Part shown: positions 30,665-41,019 of the stretch, in pieces
Layout: each line of letters starts with the position of its first letter
How positions within the stretch are numbered: position 1 is the stretch's first letter
Assembly: GCF_001038205.1 (NCBI RefSeq)
Contig: NZ_JWIZ01000037.1
Coordinates: 1 to 57,280, forward strand
Reading direction: 5' to 3'
DNA: 57,280 bases
DNA from: Muribacter muris
Lineage (GTDB): Bacteria; Pseudomonadota; Gammaproteobacteria; Enterobacterales; Pasteurellaceae
Notes under the pieces: model-generated
Database searches by the model: none
The model's input: the letters and a program-made list of their open reading frames with translations, nothing else
What the model was told of the DNA's origin: nothing
Program-made: the position numbers and the translations under genes

Positions 30665-30691
30665 ACCGCTTGTTGTCGCAAGCGGTTTTTT
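30665..30691 (+). terminator. Uptake-sequence hairpin terminator after yhbY
   Basis: ACCGCTTG / CAAGCGGT form an 8-bp stem closed by a 6-base loop and followed by TTTTTT. Both stem halves are Apl-type uptake cores, so the terminator is built from an inverted uptake-sequence pair. Confidence 0.88.
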
Positions 30692-30704
30692 ATAGGGGAA
30701 AATT

Positions 30705-31427
30705 GTGTTTCAAAAATTAACCTTTTATACACTGTTGATGGTGATCATTCCGGTGATTGCGTGGCTGAGCGGCTGGCAATGGTCGGGAGATGAAAATGTG
30801 ATCGGCATTGTAGATTATCCGCTGTATTGGCTGACGGAAACCGGCTCCGTGCCTTATGCGATCATCACCTGTGTGTTACTGATGCTATGGTTGATGTACT
30901 TAACCCGCCAACGCTACTCTTGGCTATTGGTCGGGGCGATTTGTGCCGGCTCGGTGATTGGCACGCAGGCGATAAAAACAGTGGCGAAGCATACCTTTGC
31001 CGAGCCTCGGCCTTATGTGGTGGCGATGATGGGCGAGAACACCGAGCAGTTCTACGATTTGACTCGCCAAGCACGGGGCGAGTTAGTAGCGGCTCATTAT
31101 CAAGATTCGCCCTATCCGCTGATTGCCAAACACCGTGAAAATGAAACGGGTTACTCGTTTCCGTCCGGTCATACCATTTTTTCAGTGTCTTGGCTGCTTG
31201 TTTTTGCCGGTTTATTGGCGGGCTTAACCGGGCAAGCGGTCGTTTTCGCCAAAATTTTTGCCATTTCGTGGTCGGCTTTGATGCTGATCAGCCGTTTACG
31301 GCTGGGAATGCACTATCCTATCGATCTGTTTATCAGCACTCTGATTGCGTGGGCTTTTCATTTAGTGCTGTTTATCTGGCTTGTTCCCTATTTAGAAAAT
31401 TGGACTTTATTTAGAAAGCGAGGCTAA
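30705..31427 (+). CDS. pgpB: Phosphatidylglycerophosphatase B-type PAP2 protein
   Basis: A 240-residue membrane phosphatase acting on phosphatidylglycerophosphate and undecaprenyl pyrophosphate. The three PAP2 motifs are seen: [24 protein letters not shown], and [13 protein letters not shown]. Five or six membrane helices. The start is GTG at 30705, with AGGGG upstream. nagK begins 2 bases after its stop. Confidence 0.88.
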   Translation: MFQKLTFYTLLMVIIPVIAWLSGWQWSGDENVIGIVDYPLYWLTETGSVPYAIITCVLLMLWLMYLTRQRYSWLLVGAICAGSVIGTQAIKTVAKHTFAEPRPYVVAMMGENTEQFYDLTRQARGELVAAHYQDSPYPLIAKHRENETGYSFPSGHTIFSVSWLLVFAGLLAGLTGQAVVFAKIFAISWSALMLISRLRLGMHYPIDLFISTLIAWAFHLVLFIWLVPYLENWTLFRKRG

Positions 31428-31429
31428 CA

Positions 31430-32347
31430 ATGACGTTTTATTATGGATTGGATATTGGCGGCACCAAAATTGAGCTGGCAGTGTTTAACGACAAATTGGA
31501 AAAGCTGTACAGTGAGCGAGTGCCAACGCCGCAAACCAGCTATGAAGATTGGCTTTACACAATAGAAACCTTGGTGCGTAATGCCGATCAAAAATTTGCG
31601 ACTAAAGGGAATGTCGGTTTAGGCTTGCCGGGGTTTGTGAACCGTGAAACCGGCGTGGCGGAAATCACCAATATCCGTGTGGCAGACGGTAAAACGATTA
31701 TCCGTGATCTGAGCGAACGGCTAGGGCGTGAGGTCAAAGGGGAAAACGACGCCAACTGTTTTGCACTGTCGGAGGCGTGGGACGAAAATAATCAGCAATA
31801 TGCTACTGTGCTAGGGCTGATTTTAGGTACGGGCTTTGGCGGCGGCTTAGTGTTTGACGGCAAAATTCACTCCGGTCATATCGGTATGGCGGGCGAAGTC
31901 GGGCATATGCAGCTCAATTATCACGCCTTGAAATTACTCGGCTGGGATAATGCACCGATTTACGAATGCGGCTGCGGCAACCGAGCTTGTTTGGATACCT
32001 ATCTTTCCGGACGCGGCTTTGAAATGCTTTACCGTGATTTAGTCGGCGAGACACTTGATGCGAAAAACATCATCAGCCGTTTTTATCAAAATGAGCCGAA
32101 AACGGTCGAATTTGTCAATACGTTCATTGAGTTAATGGCGGTGAGCATCGGTAATCTGATTACGGTGTTAGATCCGGATATGATCGTCTTTGGCGGCGGG
32201 TTATCGAATTTCGATTATATCTATGAGGCGCTACCAAAAGCGTTACCGCCGCATTTAATGCGCAGTGCTAAAGTGCCGGTATTGAAAAAAGCAATTCACG
32301 GCGATGCAGGCGGCACACGGGGCGCAGCCGCACTCTTTTTAAAATAA
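31430..32347 (+). CDS. nagK: N-acetyl-D-glucosamine kinase (ROK family)
   Basis: Phosphorylates GlcNAc released in peptidoglycan turnover. The 305-residue ROK kinase has [13 protein letters not shown] (ATP loop), [13 protein letters not shown] with the catalytic aspartate, and the zinc motif [17 protein letters not shown]. Coupled to pgpB by a 2-base gap. Confidence 0.92.
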   Translation: MTFYYGLDIGGTKIELAVFNDKLEKLYSERVPTPQTSYEDWLYTIETLVRNADQKFATKGNVGLGLPGFVNRETGVAEITNIRVADGKTIIRDLSERLGREVKGENDANCFALSEAWDENNQQYATVLGLILGTGFGGGLVFDGKIHSGHIGMAGEVGHMQLNYHALKLLGWDNAPIYECGCGNRACLDTYLSGRGFEMLYRDLVGETLDAKNIISRFYQNEPKTVEFVNTFIELMAVSIGNLITVLDPDMIVFGGGLSNFDYIYEALPKALPPHLMRSAKVPVLKKAIHGDAGGTRGAAALFLK

Positions 32348-32360
32348 CTTAACGTAAGCG

Positions 32361-32382
32361 GGGCAATGAGATTTGCCCTTTT
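32361..32382 (+). terminator. Weak terminator after nagK
   Basis: A 6-bp stem GGGCAA / TTGCCC followed by TTTT. Short but well placed between nagK and gloB. Confidence 0.55.
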
Positions 32383-32397
32383 ACTTTGGTGAAGATG

Positions 32398-33105
32398 ATG
32401 ATTTCAATTTTTCCGATTCCGGCGTTGGCAGATAACTACATTTGGGTATTAGCGAAAGGGCAGAAAGCGGTGATTGTCGATCCGGGCGAAAGTCAGCCCG
32501 TGAGCGATTTTTTAGCAAAATATCGGCTTGAACCGACCGCTTGTTTGCTGACCCATAATCATAATGACCATACCGGCGGGGTGCTTGCATTGCGAAAAAA
32601 TTATCCGCAGTTGAAGGTGTTCGGCCCGCAAGAAGTGGCGGCATTTGCCACGGAGATTGTTTATCCGACGCAGCAATTTAGCCTGTTGGATTTACCGATC
32701 GAGGTCATCGAGAGCGGAGGGCATACCGAAGGGCATCTCAGCTATTTGGTTGATCAGCGCTATTTATTTTGTGGCGATGCGCTGTTTTGTGGCGGTTGCG
32801 GGCGGGTGTTTACGCAAGATTATGCGGCACAGTTTGCCGCCTTACAACGTTTTGCCGCATTAGATGATGAGGTAGCCGTCTATCCGGCGCACGAATATAC
32901 CCAAAGTAACCTCAAATTTGCCGAAGCGGTGTTGCCGCCGAGCTGCGTTTTAATGGAATATCAAGAGCGAGCGGATATGCTACGAGCGCAAAACCGGTCG
33001 ACATTACCGACAACTATCGGGGTCGAAAAACAGATCAATCCGTTTTTAAAGGCACAAACCTTGGCTGAATTTACACGGTTACGCAAACAAAAGGATAATT
33101 TTTAA
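32398..33105 (+). CDS. gloB: Hydroxyacylglutathione hydrolase (glyoxalase II)
   Basis: Metallo-beta-lactamase fold enzyme that releases D-lactate from lactoylglutathione. 235 residues. The metal-binding motif THNHNDHTGG is intact, with GHTEGHLSY, FCGDALFCGGCGRVF and VYPAHEYT. Start ATG 32398, with GGTGAAG upstream; ATG 32395 is an equally in-frame alternative. Confidence 0.94.
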   Translation: MISIFPIPALADNYIWVLAKGQKAVIVDPGESQPVSDFLAKYRLEPTACLLTHNHNDHTGGVLALRKNYPQLKVFGPQEVAAFATEIVYPTQQFSLLDLPIEVIESGGHTEGHLSYLVDQRYLFCGDALFCGGCGRVFTQDYAAQFAALQRFAALDDEVAVYPAHEYTQSNLKFAEAVLPPSCVLMEYQERADMLRAQNRSTLPTTIGVEKQINPFLKAQTLAEFTRLRKQKDNF

Positions 33106-33181
33106 TCGGTTGTGCTTTTCCGAAAGTTATGCCTTATGCTATGATTGAGCGTTAATTTGAGATAAACAAAGAGAGTTTTCC

Positions 33182-33895
33182 GTGCGCTTTGATCCAACCA
33201 AAATGCCTCGACACGTTGCCATCATTATGGACGGTAACGGCAGATGGGCGAAACAACAAGGCAAATTACGCATTTTTGGACATCAAAACGGCGTGAAAGC
33301 GGTCAGAAATGCGGTAAATTTTGCAGCCCGTCATCATATTCAGGTGCTGACGCTCTACGCCTTTAGCAGCGAGAATTGGAGCCGGCCGGAAACAGAAGTA
33401 TCGGCATTGATGACGTTATTTATGAAAGCGTTAAATTCCGAAGTCAAAACGTTGCATAAAAATAATATCCGCTTGAAGATTATTGGCGATAAGTCCCGCT
33501 TTAGCGACCATTTGCAACAGCGTATTCAAGCGGCGGAACAATTAACGGCCGCCAATAGCGGTTTAACCCTCAATATTGCGGCAAACTATGGCGGTTATTG
33601 GGATATTGTGAATGCGGCAAAACAACTGGCGCAGCAGGTTGAACAGGGGGCATTAACCGTTGAACAAATTACCACTGAGACTTTTCAGCAAGCCTTGGTT
33701 ACCGAAGATCAGCCGCAAGTCGATTTGTTGATTCGAACCAGCGGCGAACAACGTATCAGTAATTTTTTATTGTGGCAAATTGCCTATGCGGAACTGTTTT
33801 TTAGCCCGGTGTTGTGGCCGGATTTTGATGAAAACAGCTTTAGCGAGGCGATTATCGCTTATCAACAACGTGATCGCCGTTTTGGCGGTTGCTGA
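33182..33895 (+). CDS. uppS: Undecaprenyl pyrophosphate synthase
   Basis: Cis-prenyltransferase that makes the lipid carrier for cell-wall sugars. 237 residues, with VAIIMDGNGRWAKQQGK at the N-terminus and DLLIRTSGEQRISNFLLWQ near the C-terminus. The start is GTG at 33182 after AGAGAG. First gene of an envelope-assembly block running to lpxA. Confidence 0.95.
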   Translation: MRFDPTKMPRHVAIIMDGNGRWAKQQGKLRIFGHQNGVKAVRNAVNFAARHHIQVLTLYAFSSENWSRPETEVSALMTLFMKALNSEVKTLHKNNIRLKIIGDKSRFSDHLQQRIQAAEQLTAANSGLTLNIAANYGGYWDIVNAAKQLAQQVEQGALTVEQITTETFQQALVTEDQPQVDLLIRTSGEQRISNFLLWQIAYAELFFSPVLWPDFDENSFSEAIIAYQQRDRRFGGC

Positions 33896-33911
33896 ATAAA
33901 GGGGAGCATAA

Positions 33912-34778
33912 ATGCTTAAACAACGAGTTTTGTCGGCGATTGTGATGATCGCTTTCGCATTAGTGGCATTATTTGGGCTGCCGCCTCTGCCGTTTACGAT
34001 TGCATTATCGGCGATTGTTGTCTTGGCAATGTGGGAATGGGCGCAGTTTGTCGGTTTTAAACGTCCGATCGCCCGTGCGATAGTCGCATTTGTGGTTACC
34101 TGTTTACTCTTTTTTCCAATGGTTGCCAGCACCGATTATATTCGAGCCGCCCGTTTCTTAACCGATGCAACCACCCCGCTATTATTTCTCGGTTGCATTT
34201 GGTGGTGCATTGCATTGGGATTGGTTGTTTCCTATCCGAACTCGGCGAAAGGCTGGCAACATTCCGTGAGTGCCAAATTTATTTTCGGCTTCTGTACGCT
34301 GATTCCTTTTTTGATCGGGGTGTTGGCACTACGTTTCTACCAATATCCGCTTAATCAATATCAAGGCACTTATTTACTGCTGTATGTATTCTTGTTGGTT
34401 TGGGGAGCGGATTCCGGTGCTTATTTTGTCGGACGGGCGATCGGTAAACGTAAACTTGCGCCGAAAGTGTCGCCGGGCAAATCGTGGGAAGGGGCGATCG
34501 GCGGTGTGCTGACATCGGCTGTGATCGCGGGGGGTTTTTTACAATTTGCACCGAATGTTTTTGGACGTGAGATCGAGACGGTTTCATTTATTGTGCTATC
34601 CATTATGACCGTTGCCGTTTCCGTGCTAGGCGATTTAAGCGAAAGTATGTTTAAACGCCAAGCGGGGATTAAGGATAGTAGTAATCTGATCCCGGGGCAC
34701 GGCGGGATTTTAGATCGGATTGACAGTTTAACCGCTGCCGTACCTGTGTTTGCAACCGGCTTTTTCTTTTTGGTATAA
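33912..34778 (+). CDS. cdsA: Phosphatidate cytidylyltransferase
   Basis: Makes CDP-diacylglycerol for all phospholipids. 288 residues, about eight membrane helices, with the family signature near the C-terminus (KDSSNLIPGHGGILDRIDSL) and SPGKSWEGAIGG. AGGGGAG precedes the ATG. Confidence 0.95.
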   Translation: MLKQRVLSAIVMIAFALVALFGLPPLPFTIALSAIVVLAMWEWAQFVGFKRPIARAIVAFVVTCLLFFPMVASTDYIRAARFLTDATTPLLFLGCIWWCIALGLVVSYPNSAKGWQHSVSAKFIFGFCTLIPFLIGVLALRFYQYPLNQYQGTYLLLYVFLLVWGADSGAYFVGRAIGKRKLAPKVSPGKSWEGAIGGVLTSAVIAGGFLQFAPNVFGREIETVSFIVLSIMTVAVSVLGDLSESMFKRQAGIKDSSNLIPGHGGILDRIDSLTAAVPVFATGFFFLV

Positions 34779-34787
34779 GGGCTTACT

Positions 34788-36101
34788 TTGACGTCTATTG
34801 TTGCTTTTTTTGTTCTCATCTGTGTTTTAGTCTTTGTGCACGAATACGGTCATTTTTGGGCTGCCCGCAAATGCGGGGTAAAGGTACTGCGTTTCTCTAT
34901 CGGCTTTGGTAAAGTGCTATGGCGGAAAAAGGACAAGCAAGGCACGGAATTTGCCTTTTCGCTGATTCCTCTCGGCGGTTATGTCCAAATGTATAACGGC
35001 GAGCCGGAGCTGAACTTACCGACAGAACACGCCTTAAAACATAAAAGTCTGTTGCAGCGGGCGGCAATTATTGCAGCCGGCCCGATCGCTAACTTTTTGT
35101 TTGCGATTGTCGCATATTGGGCAGTGTTTAGTTTTGGCGTACCAACGGTGAAGCCGGTTATCGGTGAAGTTTTGCCGGATTCTATTGCTGCTCAAGCTCA
35201 ACTGACGCCTGAATTTGAAATTACCCATATAGACGGCAGAGAAGTACGGGATTGGGAGGAGGTAACTTTAACCTTAGTCGGCAAAGTCGGTTCAAGTGCG
35301 GTTGAGCTAAAAGGTTACGATATGGAGAGCGGCTTTCCGGCATACTCATCATTAGATTTGAGTGGCTGGCAGGTGGACGGCAATAAACAAAATCCGCTCA
35401 CGGCACTAGGTATTCGTCCGAAAAGTAGTGTGATTGAACCAATAATTAAAGGCGTAGTCGAAAATTCACCGGCAGCACAGGCGGGCTTAATCACAGGTGA
35501 TCGGATTATTCGCATCAATCAACAGCCGTTTGACTGGGCTTTTTTAGTTGAGCAGGTACAAACGGGTGAACCCTTGGTATTAGAGATTGAGCGTCAAGGC
35601 GTAGAACAGAGAGTATCTATACAGCCTAAAAAAAAAGAAAAACGCTATTTAATCGGTATTCAGCCGAGCTATCAACCGCTCGAGGATAAATATCGCACCG
35701 AGTTAAAGTATGATATGCTCACGGCATTGGAGAAAAGTTTAAGCAAAGTTTGGGCGTTAATTGACACTATTTTGCAATTTATCGGGCATTTGATTACCGG
35801 GCAGTTATCGCTTAGCAATATGGGTGGCCCGATTTCAATGGCAAAAGGGGCCGGCGCAACCGCAGAAATCGGGTTTGTCTATTATTTAGGCTTTATGGCA
35901 TTGATTAGCGTGAACCTTGGGGTGATGAATTTATTCCCGATTTTGCCGTTAGACGGCGGTCAATTAGTGTTATTAGCCGGTGAAGCAATTCGCCGTAAAC
36001 CGATAGCCGAGAAGATTCAGCTAAGATTTCAACAACTTGGTATTGTTTTTGTGTTGAGCTTGATGGCATTTGCGTTATTTAACGATTTAATTCATTTTTA
36101 A
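34788..36101 (+). CDS. rseP: Site-2 protease RseP
   Basis: Intramembrane zinc protease that finishes RseA cleavage in the sigma-E pathway. 437 residues. The HEYGH zinc motif (about 18-22), two PDZ domains in the periplasmic part (about 110-310), and the second active-site motif NLFPILPLDGGQL (about 380) are intact. The start is TTG at 34788, 9 bases after cdsA; this puts HEYGH at the usual distance from the N-terminus. It links functionally with rseB-rseC at the window's left. Confidence 0.94.
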   Translation: MTSIVAFFVLICVLVFVHEYGHFWAARKCGVKVLRFSIGFGKVLWRKKDKQGTEFAFSLIPLGGYVQMYNGEPELNLPTEHALKHKSLLQRAAIIAAGPIANFLFAIVAYWAVFSFGVPTVKPVIGEVLPDSIAAQAQLTPEFEITHIDGREVRDWEEVTLTLVGKVGSSAVELKGYDMESGFPAYSSLDLSGWQVDGNKQNPLTALGIRPKSSVIEPIIKGVVENSPAAQAGLITGDRIIRINQQPFDWAFLVEQVQTGEPLVLEIERQGVEQRVSIQPKKKEKRYLIGIQPSYQPLEDKYRTELKYDMLTALEKSLSKVWALIDTILQFIGHLITGQLSLSNMGGPISMAKGAGATAEIGFVYYLGFMALISVNLGVMNLFPILPLDGGQLVLLAGEAIRRKPIAEKIQLRFQQLGIVFVLSLMAFALFNDLIHF

Positions 36102-36157
36102 TCGCTTGTAAGCGGTTAGATTTTCACATATTTTTGCAAACGAATAGGATCATTTCG

Positions 36158-38590
36158 ATGAAAAAACTCTTACTTTCTACACTTTTAATTGCAAACGGCG
36201 TGGTGGCTGCGCCTTTTGTGATTAAAGATATTCGTATTGACGGCGTTCAGCCTGAAACAGGGGCGGCGATTATTTCCGGGTTACCGGTAAAAGTCGGTCA
36301 AAAAGCGACTGATAATGATGTGGCGAATGTGGTCAGACAACTTTTTGCCAGAGAATTATTTGCTGATGTGCGGGCAAGCAGAGAAGGTAATACGTTAGTC
36401 ATTAAAGTTACGGAGTTTCCGATCATTAACAAAGTGGATATTGAAGGCAACTCCGCAATTCCGAAAGATCCTTTAGAGCAGAATTTAACTGCCAACTTAA
36501 TCAAAAAAGGCGAAATCTATAATGCAGAACGTGTAGAAGCCTTCAAAGAAGCATTATTAAGCCATTACCATTCCATTGGTCGTTATAATGCCACGATCGA
36601 TACCGTAACCAATAAAAGCGAGAACGGCGGTGTTGATGTTAAATTGGTGATCAGCGAAGGCGATGTCGCCTACGTGAAGCAGATCAATTTTGACGGTAAC
36701 AAAGCCTTTAGCGCAAAAGAATTAACCAAACAGCTTGATATTCAACCGGATGTCGCGTGGTGGAATATTTTCCAAAGCAGCAAATTTGAGCAACAGCCGT
36801 ATAACCAAGATCTTGAAAACCTGCGGGATTTTTATATGAACCGCGGTTATGCCAAGTATGATTTGATAAAAAGCGATGTGCAATTCAGCGAAGACAAAAA
36901 AGAGGTCAATCTGACCTATCAAATTAACGAAGGCGATCAATATCATATCAGCGAAATGCGTATTTCCGGTAATACTGCACGTTTAGACAAAGAATTGAAC
37001 GCCCTATTGAAAGATTTCAAATCCGGTCAGTTATTCCGTAAAGACGAATTGGCGAAAATAGAAGAAGGGATTAAAGCTATACTGGGTGAAAACGGTTTCG
37101 GTTCACCAAAAGTGGATATTTTCCCGATTTTTGATGAAGAAAATAAGACCGTGCGGATCAACTATATTGTCGATGCGGGATCACGCATTTATGTGCGAAA
37201 AATCCGATTTGAAGGCAATGACGTTACTGCGGATTCCACCCTACGCCGTGAAATGCGTCAGCAGGAAGGCGCTTGGCTTTCTACCACCGCCGCTCAACTG
37301 GGTAAAGCCCGTTTAGAACGAACCGGATTCTATGAAAGCGTAGAATTGAGTTACCCGAATGTGCCAAATGTGGCGGATCAGGTTGATTTGGTCTATAAAA
37401 TTAAAGAGCGTAATACCGGTAGTATTAACTTCGGGATCGGTTATGGATCGGAGAGTGGGTTAAGCTATCAGGCTGGTATCAAGCAGGATAACTTCTTGGG
37501 AATGGGATCGACTATCAGCTTATCCGGTACTCGTAATGACTACAGCACGAGTGTGAACCTTGGCTATACCGAACCGTACTTCACAAAAGATGGTGTAAGC
37601 CTTGGCGGTAATGTTTTTTATGAAGATTATGATAATTCAAAGAGCAGCTCATCGTCTAAATATCAGCGTAGAACCTACGGTGTAAATGGCACATTAGGTT
37701 TCCCGGTGGATGAAAACAACTCATACTACCTTGGTTTAGGTTTTACGCACGATAAAATCAAAAATGCAGAGCGCGAATTTACCCGTGATCTTTATGTGCG
37801 TTCAATGAACTTCCCGTTTAACCAAGAGAGCAATGTTTACCCGAAAATTAAAGCGAAAGACTTTGATTTTTCCTTTGGTTGGAACTATAACAGCCTCAAT
37901 CGTGGTTATTTCCCAACGGAAGGCACAGCGGCAAATATCGGTGGAAAAGTAACAATTCCGGGATCGGATAACAAATACTATAAACTGAACGCCGACTTTA
38001 GAAATTATTTCCCGCTTAACCGTGAACATAAATGGGTTATTTCCACCAAAGCGGGTGTCGGCTATGCCAACGGTTTTGGCGGTAAGAACCTGCCGTTCTA
38101 TCAACATTATTCGGCGGGCGGTATCGGCACATTGCGTGGCTTCGGTTACGGTGCAATCGGGCCGAAAGCGATTTACTATCGTGCGGCAACCGAGCAGGAA
38201 AGAGGCGGTTTCTTAAATCCATCGAATGATGTTATCGGCGGAAATGCGATTGCAACGGCAAGTGTAGAGTTGATTATGCCGACTCCGTTTATTAGCGAAA
38301 AATATCAGCATAACGTCAGAACATCATTATTTGTTGATGCTGCAACAGTTTGGAATACAAAATGGTCTAATGATGTAGAACTCACTAATAATAGTGGAAG
38401 AGTAATTACACCTAAAGATCTACGTATTGATAATTTCAAAGATTACAAACGTGTGCGTGCATCGGCGGGGATTGGTTTCCAATGGAATTCACCGATTGGG
38501 CCACTTGCATTCTCCTATGCAAAACCAATCAAAAAATATAACGGCGATGAAATTGAGCAATTCCAATTTAGCATTGGTAGCTCGTTCTAA
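36158..38590 (+). CDS. bamA: Outer membrane protein assembly factor BamA
   Basis: Central barrel of the BAM complex, which inserts outer-membrane proteins. 810 residues: signal peptide (1-19, ending VVA), five POTRA domains (about 20-420), and a 16-strand barrel with the lid motif LRGFGYGAIGPK. It ends in phenylalanine (FSIGSSF), the usual outer-membrane recognition end. Start at ATG 36158 behind AATAGGAT; an upstream in-frame ATG (36134) would spoil the signal peptide. Confidence 0.96.
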   Translation: MKKLLLSTLLIANGVVAAPFVIKDIRIDGVQPETGAAIISGLPVKVGQKATDNDVANVVRQLFARELFADVRASREGNTLVIKVTEFPIINKVDIEGNSAIPKDPLEQNLTANLIKKGEIYNAERVEAFKEALLSHYHSIGRYNATIDTVTNKSENGGVDVKLVISEGDVAYVKQINFDGNKAFSAKELTKQLDIQPDVAWWNIFQSSKFEQQPYNQDLENLRDFYMNRGYAKYDLIKSDVQFSEDKKEVNLTYQINEGDQYHISEMRISGNTARLDKELNALLKDFKSGQLFRKDELAKIEEGIKAILGENGFGSPKVDIFPIFDEENKTVRINYIVDAGSRIYVRKIRFEGNDVTADSTLRREMRQQEGAWLSTTAAQLGKARLERTGFYESVELSYPNVPNVADQVDLVYKIKERNTGSINFGIGYGSESGLSYQAGIKQDNFLGMGSTISLSGTRNDYSTSVNLGYTEPYFTKDGVSLGGNVFYEDYDNSKSSSSSKYQRRTYGVNGTLGFPVDENNSYYLGLGFTHDKIKNAEREFTRDLYVRSMNFPFNQESNVYPKIKAKDFDFSFGWNYNSLNRGYFPTEGTAANIGGKVTIPGSDNKYYKLNADFRNYFPLNREHKWVISTKAGVGYANGFGGKNLPFYQHYSAGGIGTLRGFGYGAIGPKAIYYRAATEQERGGFLNPSNDVIGGNAIATASVELIMPTPFISEKYQHNVRTSLFVDAATVWNTKWSNDVELTNNSGRVITPKDLRIDNFKDYKRVRASAGIGFQWNSPIGPLAFSYAKPIKKYNGDEIEQFQFSIGSSF

Positions 38591-38600
38591 ACGCTCATCG

Positions 38601-38656
38601 CAAGCGGTCGATTAGGACAACTTTTTTGCAAAAATTGTGTTGAAATCGACCGCCTG
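38601..38656. repeat. Inverted pair of uptake sequences after bamA
   Basis: CAAGCGGTCGATT and AATCGACCGCCTG are inverted copies with one mismatch. The right half departs from the uptake core at that position (CCGCCTG rather than CCGCTTG). It may form a hairpin between bamA and skp. Confidence 0.7.
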
Positions 38657-38690
38657 TCAAGATTATTTCACCCAAAAGGATATGTATTTT

Positions 38691-39476
38691 ATGAAAAAAT
38701 TATTTAAATTAGCGGCAGTGGCCGCAGCTCTTGCATTTTCAGCAAATGCAGCGAATGCGAACGATAAAATCGGTTTTGCCGATCCGGGTTATTTAATGCA
38801 AAATCACCCTTGGATGGTTGCGGCTAATGAAAAAATGACCCAATTTATGAAAGAGAGCGAAGCTAAATTTGCCGATGAAGATAAAAAGTTGCAAGATGAA
38901 GAGAAAGCATTATTGGCAGAGCGTAAAAAATTAGAAGACGATGCCAAAAAATTGCAAAAAGAGCAAAGCAGCGTAGAAGCTTCATTAAAGAAAAAAGTCG
39001 AAGCGCTAGAAAAAGAAGCACCACGTTTACGTTCTAAAGAGATCCAAGCTCGCCAAGATAAAATCAATGCAGAGCATAAAGCGTTCCAAAATAAAGTTGC
39101 GGCGATCCAAAAACGTGAAGCGGAGTTTGGTAAAAAAGCAGAGGCTTTCCAGAAAAAAATTACCGCTTTCCAAGAGAAAATTGCGAAAGAACAACAATCT
39201 TCTGCGGGTTTCGATCCGAATGAAGTGCAAAAACAAGTGGTAGAAGAGATTAATCAAACGATCAAAACGGTGGCAGAATCAAAAGGTTATACTTTAGTCT
39301 TCTCTCCGGCAATGGCTCTGTATGCCAAAGATGAAAAAGCGGATATTACCGAAGATGTATTGGCAGCCTTAAAAGCAAATGCAAAACCGCTACCGGAAAA
39401 AGCTGCCGATGCACCTAAGACAGAGGAAAAAGCAGAAGCATCTGCGGACGCTAAACCGGAAGAAGCGAAAAAATAA
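38691..39476 (+). CDS. skp: OmpH/Skp-type periplasmic chaperone, long form
   Basis: Periplasmic holdase for outer-membrane proteins in transit to BamA. Signal peptide 1-22 (ANA-NA region), then [15 protein letters not shown] and a long charged coiled coil (about 60-180), the tentacle part of Skp. It has 261 residues, clearly longer than E. coli Skp (about 160), with a longer coiled coil and an extra alanine/lysine/glutamate tail (from about 225). Start at ATG 38691; ATG 38682 is too close to the ribosome site. lpxD overlaps its stop by one base. Confidence 0.9.
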   Translation: MKKLFKLAAVAAALAFSANAANANDKIGFADPGYLMQNHPWMVAANEKMTQFMKESEAKFADEDKKLQDEEKALLAERKKLEDDAKKLQKEQSSVEASLKKKVEALEKEAPRLRSKEIQARQDKINAEHKAFQNKVAAIQKREAEFGKKAEAFQKKITAFQEKIAKEQQSSAGFDPNEVQKQVVEEINQTIKTVAESKGYTLVFSPAMALYAKDEKADITEDVLAALKANAKPLPEKAADAPKTEEKAEASADAKPEEAKK

Positions 39477-40504
39477 TGGCGATTTTCCGTTTAGCACAGT
39501 TAGCGGAGCAGATCGGCGGTACTCTTCGGGGTAACGCCGATTTGGCTATTTCCGGCATAGCGCCTTTGGAGAAAGCAGAGGCGGTTCATATTACGTTTAT
39601 TTCCAATGCAAAATATCGCCCGCAACTGAGCGCTTGTCAGGCGGGGGCGATTATTGTTTCCCAAGACGATGTGCCGTTTTGCCTTGAAAATCAAAATCTT
39701 ATCGTTGTGTCTAACCCCTATCTTGCCTATGCGCTATTGGCGCAATATATGGACAACACACCAAAAGCGGCTGAAAATATTGCCCCGACTGCCGTGATTT
39801 CACCGCAGGCGGTTTTAGGGAAAAATGTCTCTGTCGGGGCTAATGCCGTGATTGAAAGTGGCGTAGAATTAGGCGATGATGTGGTTATTGGGGCGGGTTG
39901 CTTTATCGGTAAAAACAGTCAAATCGGTGCAAGAACCCAACTGTGGGCGAACGTGTGCATTTACCACAATGTGCAAATCGGTAGCGATTGTTTGATCCAA
40001 TCTTCCGCCGTGATTGGCAGTGATGGGTTTGGCTATGCAAACGATAAAGGGCAATGGATCAAAATTCCGCAAACCGGTGGCGTGGTGATCGGCAATCGGG
40101 TCGAGATTGGCGCTTGTACCTGTATTGATCGGGGGGCATTAGATCCAACCGTTATTGAAGATAATGTGATTATTGATAACCTTTGCCAAATCGCTCACAA
40201 TGTGCATATTGGCTATGGTACGGCAGTGGCAGGCGGTGTAATTATGGCGGGCAGCCTGAAAGTCGGGCGTTTCTGCCAAATCGGCGGTGCAAGTGTCATT
40301 AACGGTCATATGGAGATTTGTGACGGCGCAATTATTACCGGAATGGGAATGGTGATGCGTCCGATCACCGAGAAAGGGATTTACTCGTCCGGCATTCCGC
40401 TGCAACCGAACAAAGCGTGGCGTAAAACCGCTGCGTTAGTTATGAACATTGATGAAATGAACAAACGTTTGAAAGCGTTAGAGAAGCAACTCACTAACGC
40501 ATAA
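39476..40504 (+). CDS. lpxD: UDP-3-O-acylglucosamine N-acyltransferase
   Basis: Third step of lipid A synthesis. 342 residues: N-terminal uridine-binding domain, a left-handed beta-helix of hexapeptide repeats (about 105-300), and the catalytic-histidine region [12 protein letters not shown]. The ATG shares its A with the skp stop. Confidence 0.96.
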   Translation: MAIFRLAQLAEQIGGTLRGNADLAISGIAPLEKAEAVHITFISNAKYRPQLSACQAGAIIVSQDDVPFCLENQNLIVVSNPYLAYALLAQYMDNTPKAAENIAPTAVISPQAVLGKNVSVGANAVIESGVELGDDVVIGAGCFIGKNSQIGARTQLWANVCIYHNVQIGSDCLIQSSAVIGSDGFGYANDKGQWIKIPQTGGVVIGNRVEIGACTCIDRGALDPTVIEDNVIIDNLCQIAHNVHIGYGTAVAGGVIMAGSLKVGRFCQIGGASVINGHMEICDGAIITGMGMVMRPITEKGIYSSGIPLQPNKAWRKTAALVMNIDEMNKRLKALEKQLTNA

Positions 40505-40529
40505 CCCTATGTAACCGAGAGAGGTCAGA

Positions 40530-40994
40530 GTGACGGCATTACAAACTGAACAAAGAGAACCGAGAATTATTGAAGTAACCGAAATTATGGAGATGCTGCC
40601 GCATCGCTATCCGTTTTTATTGGTTGATCGGGTGGTGGATTTTGAAGAAGGAAAATGGCTGAAAGCGGTAAAAAATATTAGTGTGAATGAACCTTGTTTT
40701 ACCGGTCATTTTCCTGATCGTCCCGTTTTCCCCGGCGTGCTGATTTTGGAAGCGATGGCACAAGCTACGGGCGTATTGGCAATTAAAAGTTACGGCAAAT
40801 TGAAAGAAAACGAACTCTACTATTTTGCTGCAGTTGATAATGCCCGCTTTAAGCGTCCGGTTGTGCCGGGTGATCAGATGCTGATTGAGGTAACTTTCGT
40901 CAAAGAACGCCGTGGCATCACTGCCTTTAGCGGCAAAGCCTTTGTGGACGGCAAAATTGTCTGTGAAGCCGATTTAATGTGCGCCCGTAAATAA
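40530..40994 (+). CDS. fabZ: 3-hydroxyacyl-ACP dehydratase FabZ
   Basis: Dehydrates 3-hydroxyacyl-ACP in fatty acid synthesis and competes with LpxA for the same substrate. 154 residues, hot-dog fold with [15 protein letters not shown] and the active-site [20 protein letters not shown]. The start is GTG at 40530 behind GAGAGAGG. Confidence 0.96.
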   Translation: MTALQTEQREPRIIEVTEIMEMLPHRYPFLLVDRVVDFEEGKWLKAVKNISVNEPCFTGHFPDRPVFPGVLILEAMAQATGVLAIKSYGKLKENELYYFAAVDNARFKRPVVPGDQMLIEVTFVKERRGITAFSGKAFVDGKIVCEADLMCARK

Positions 40995-41019
40995 ATTCAC
41001 CCTAACAAGAGGGAAAACT

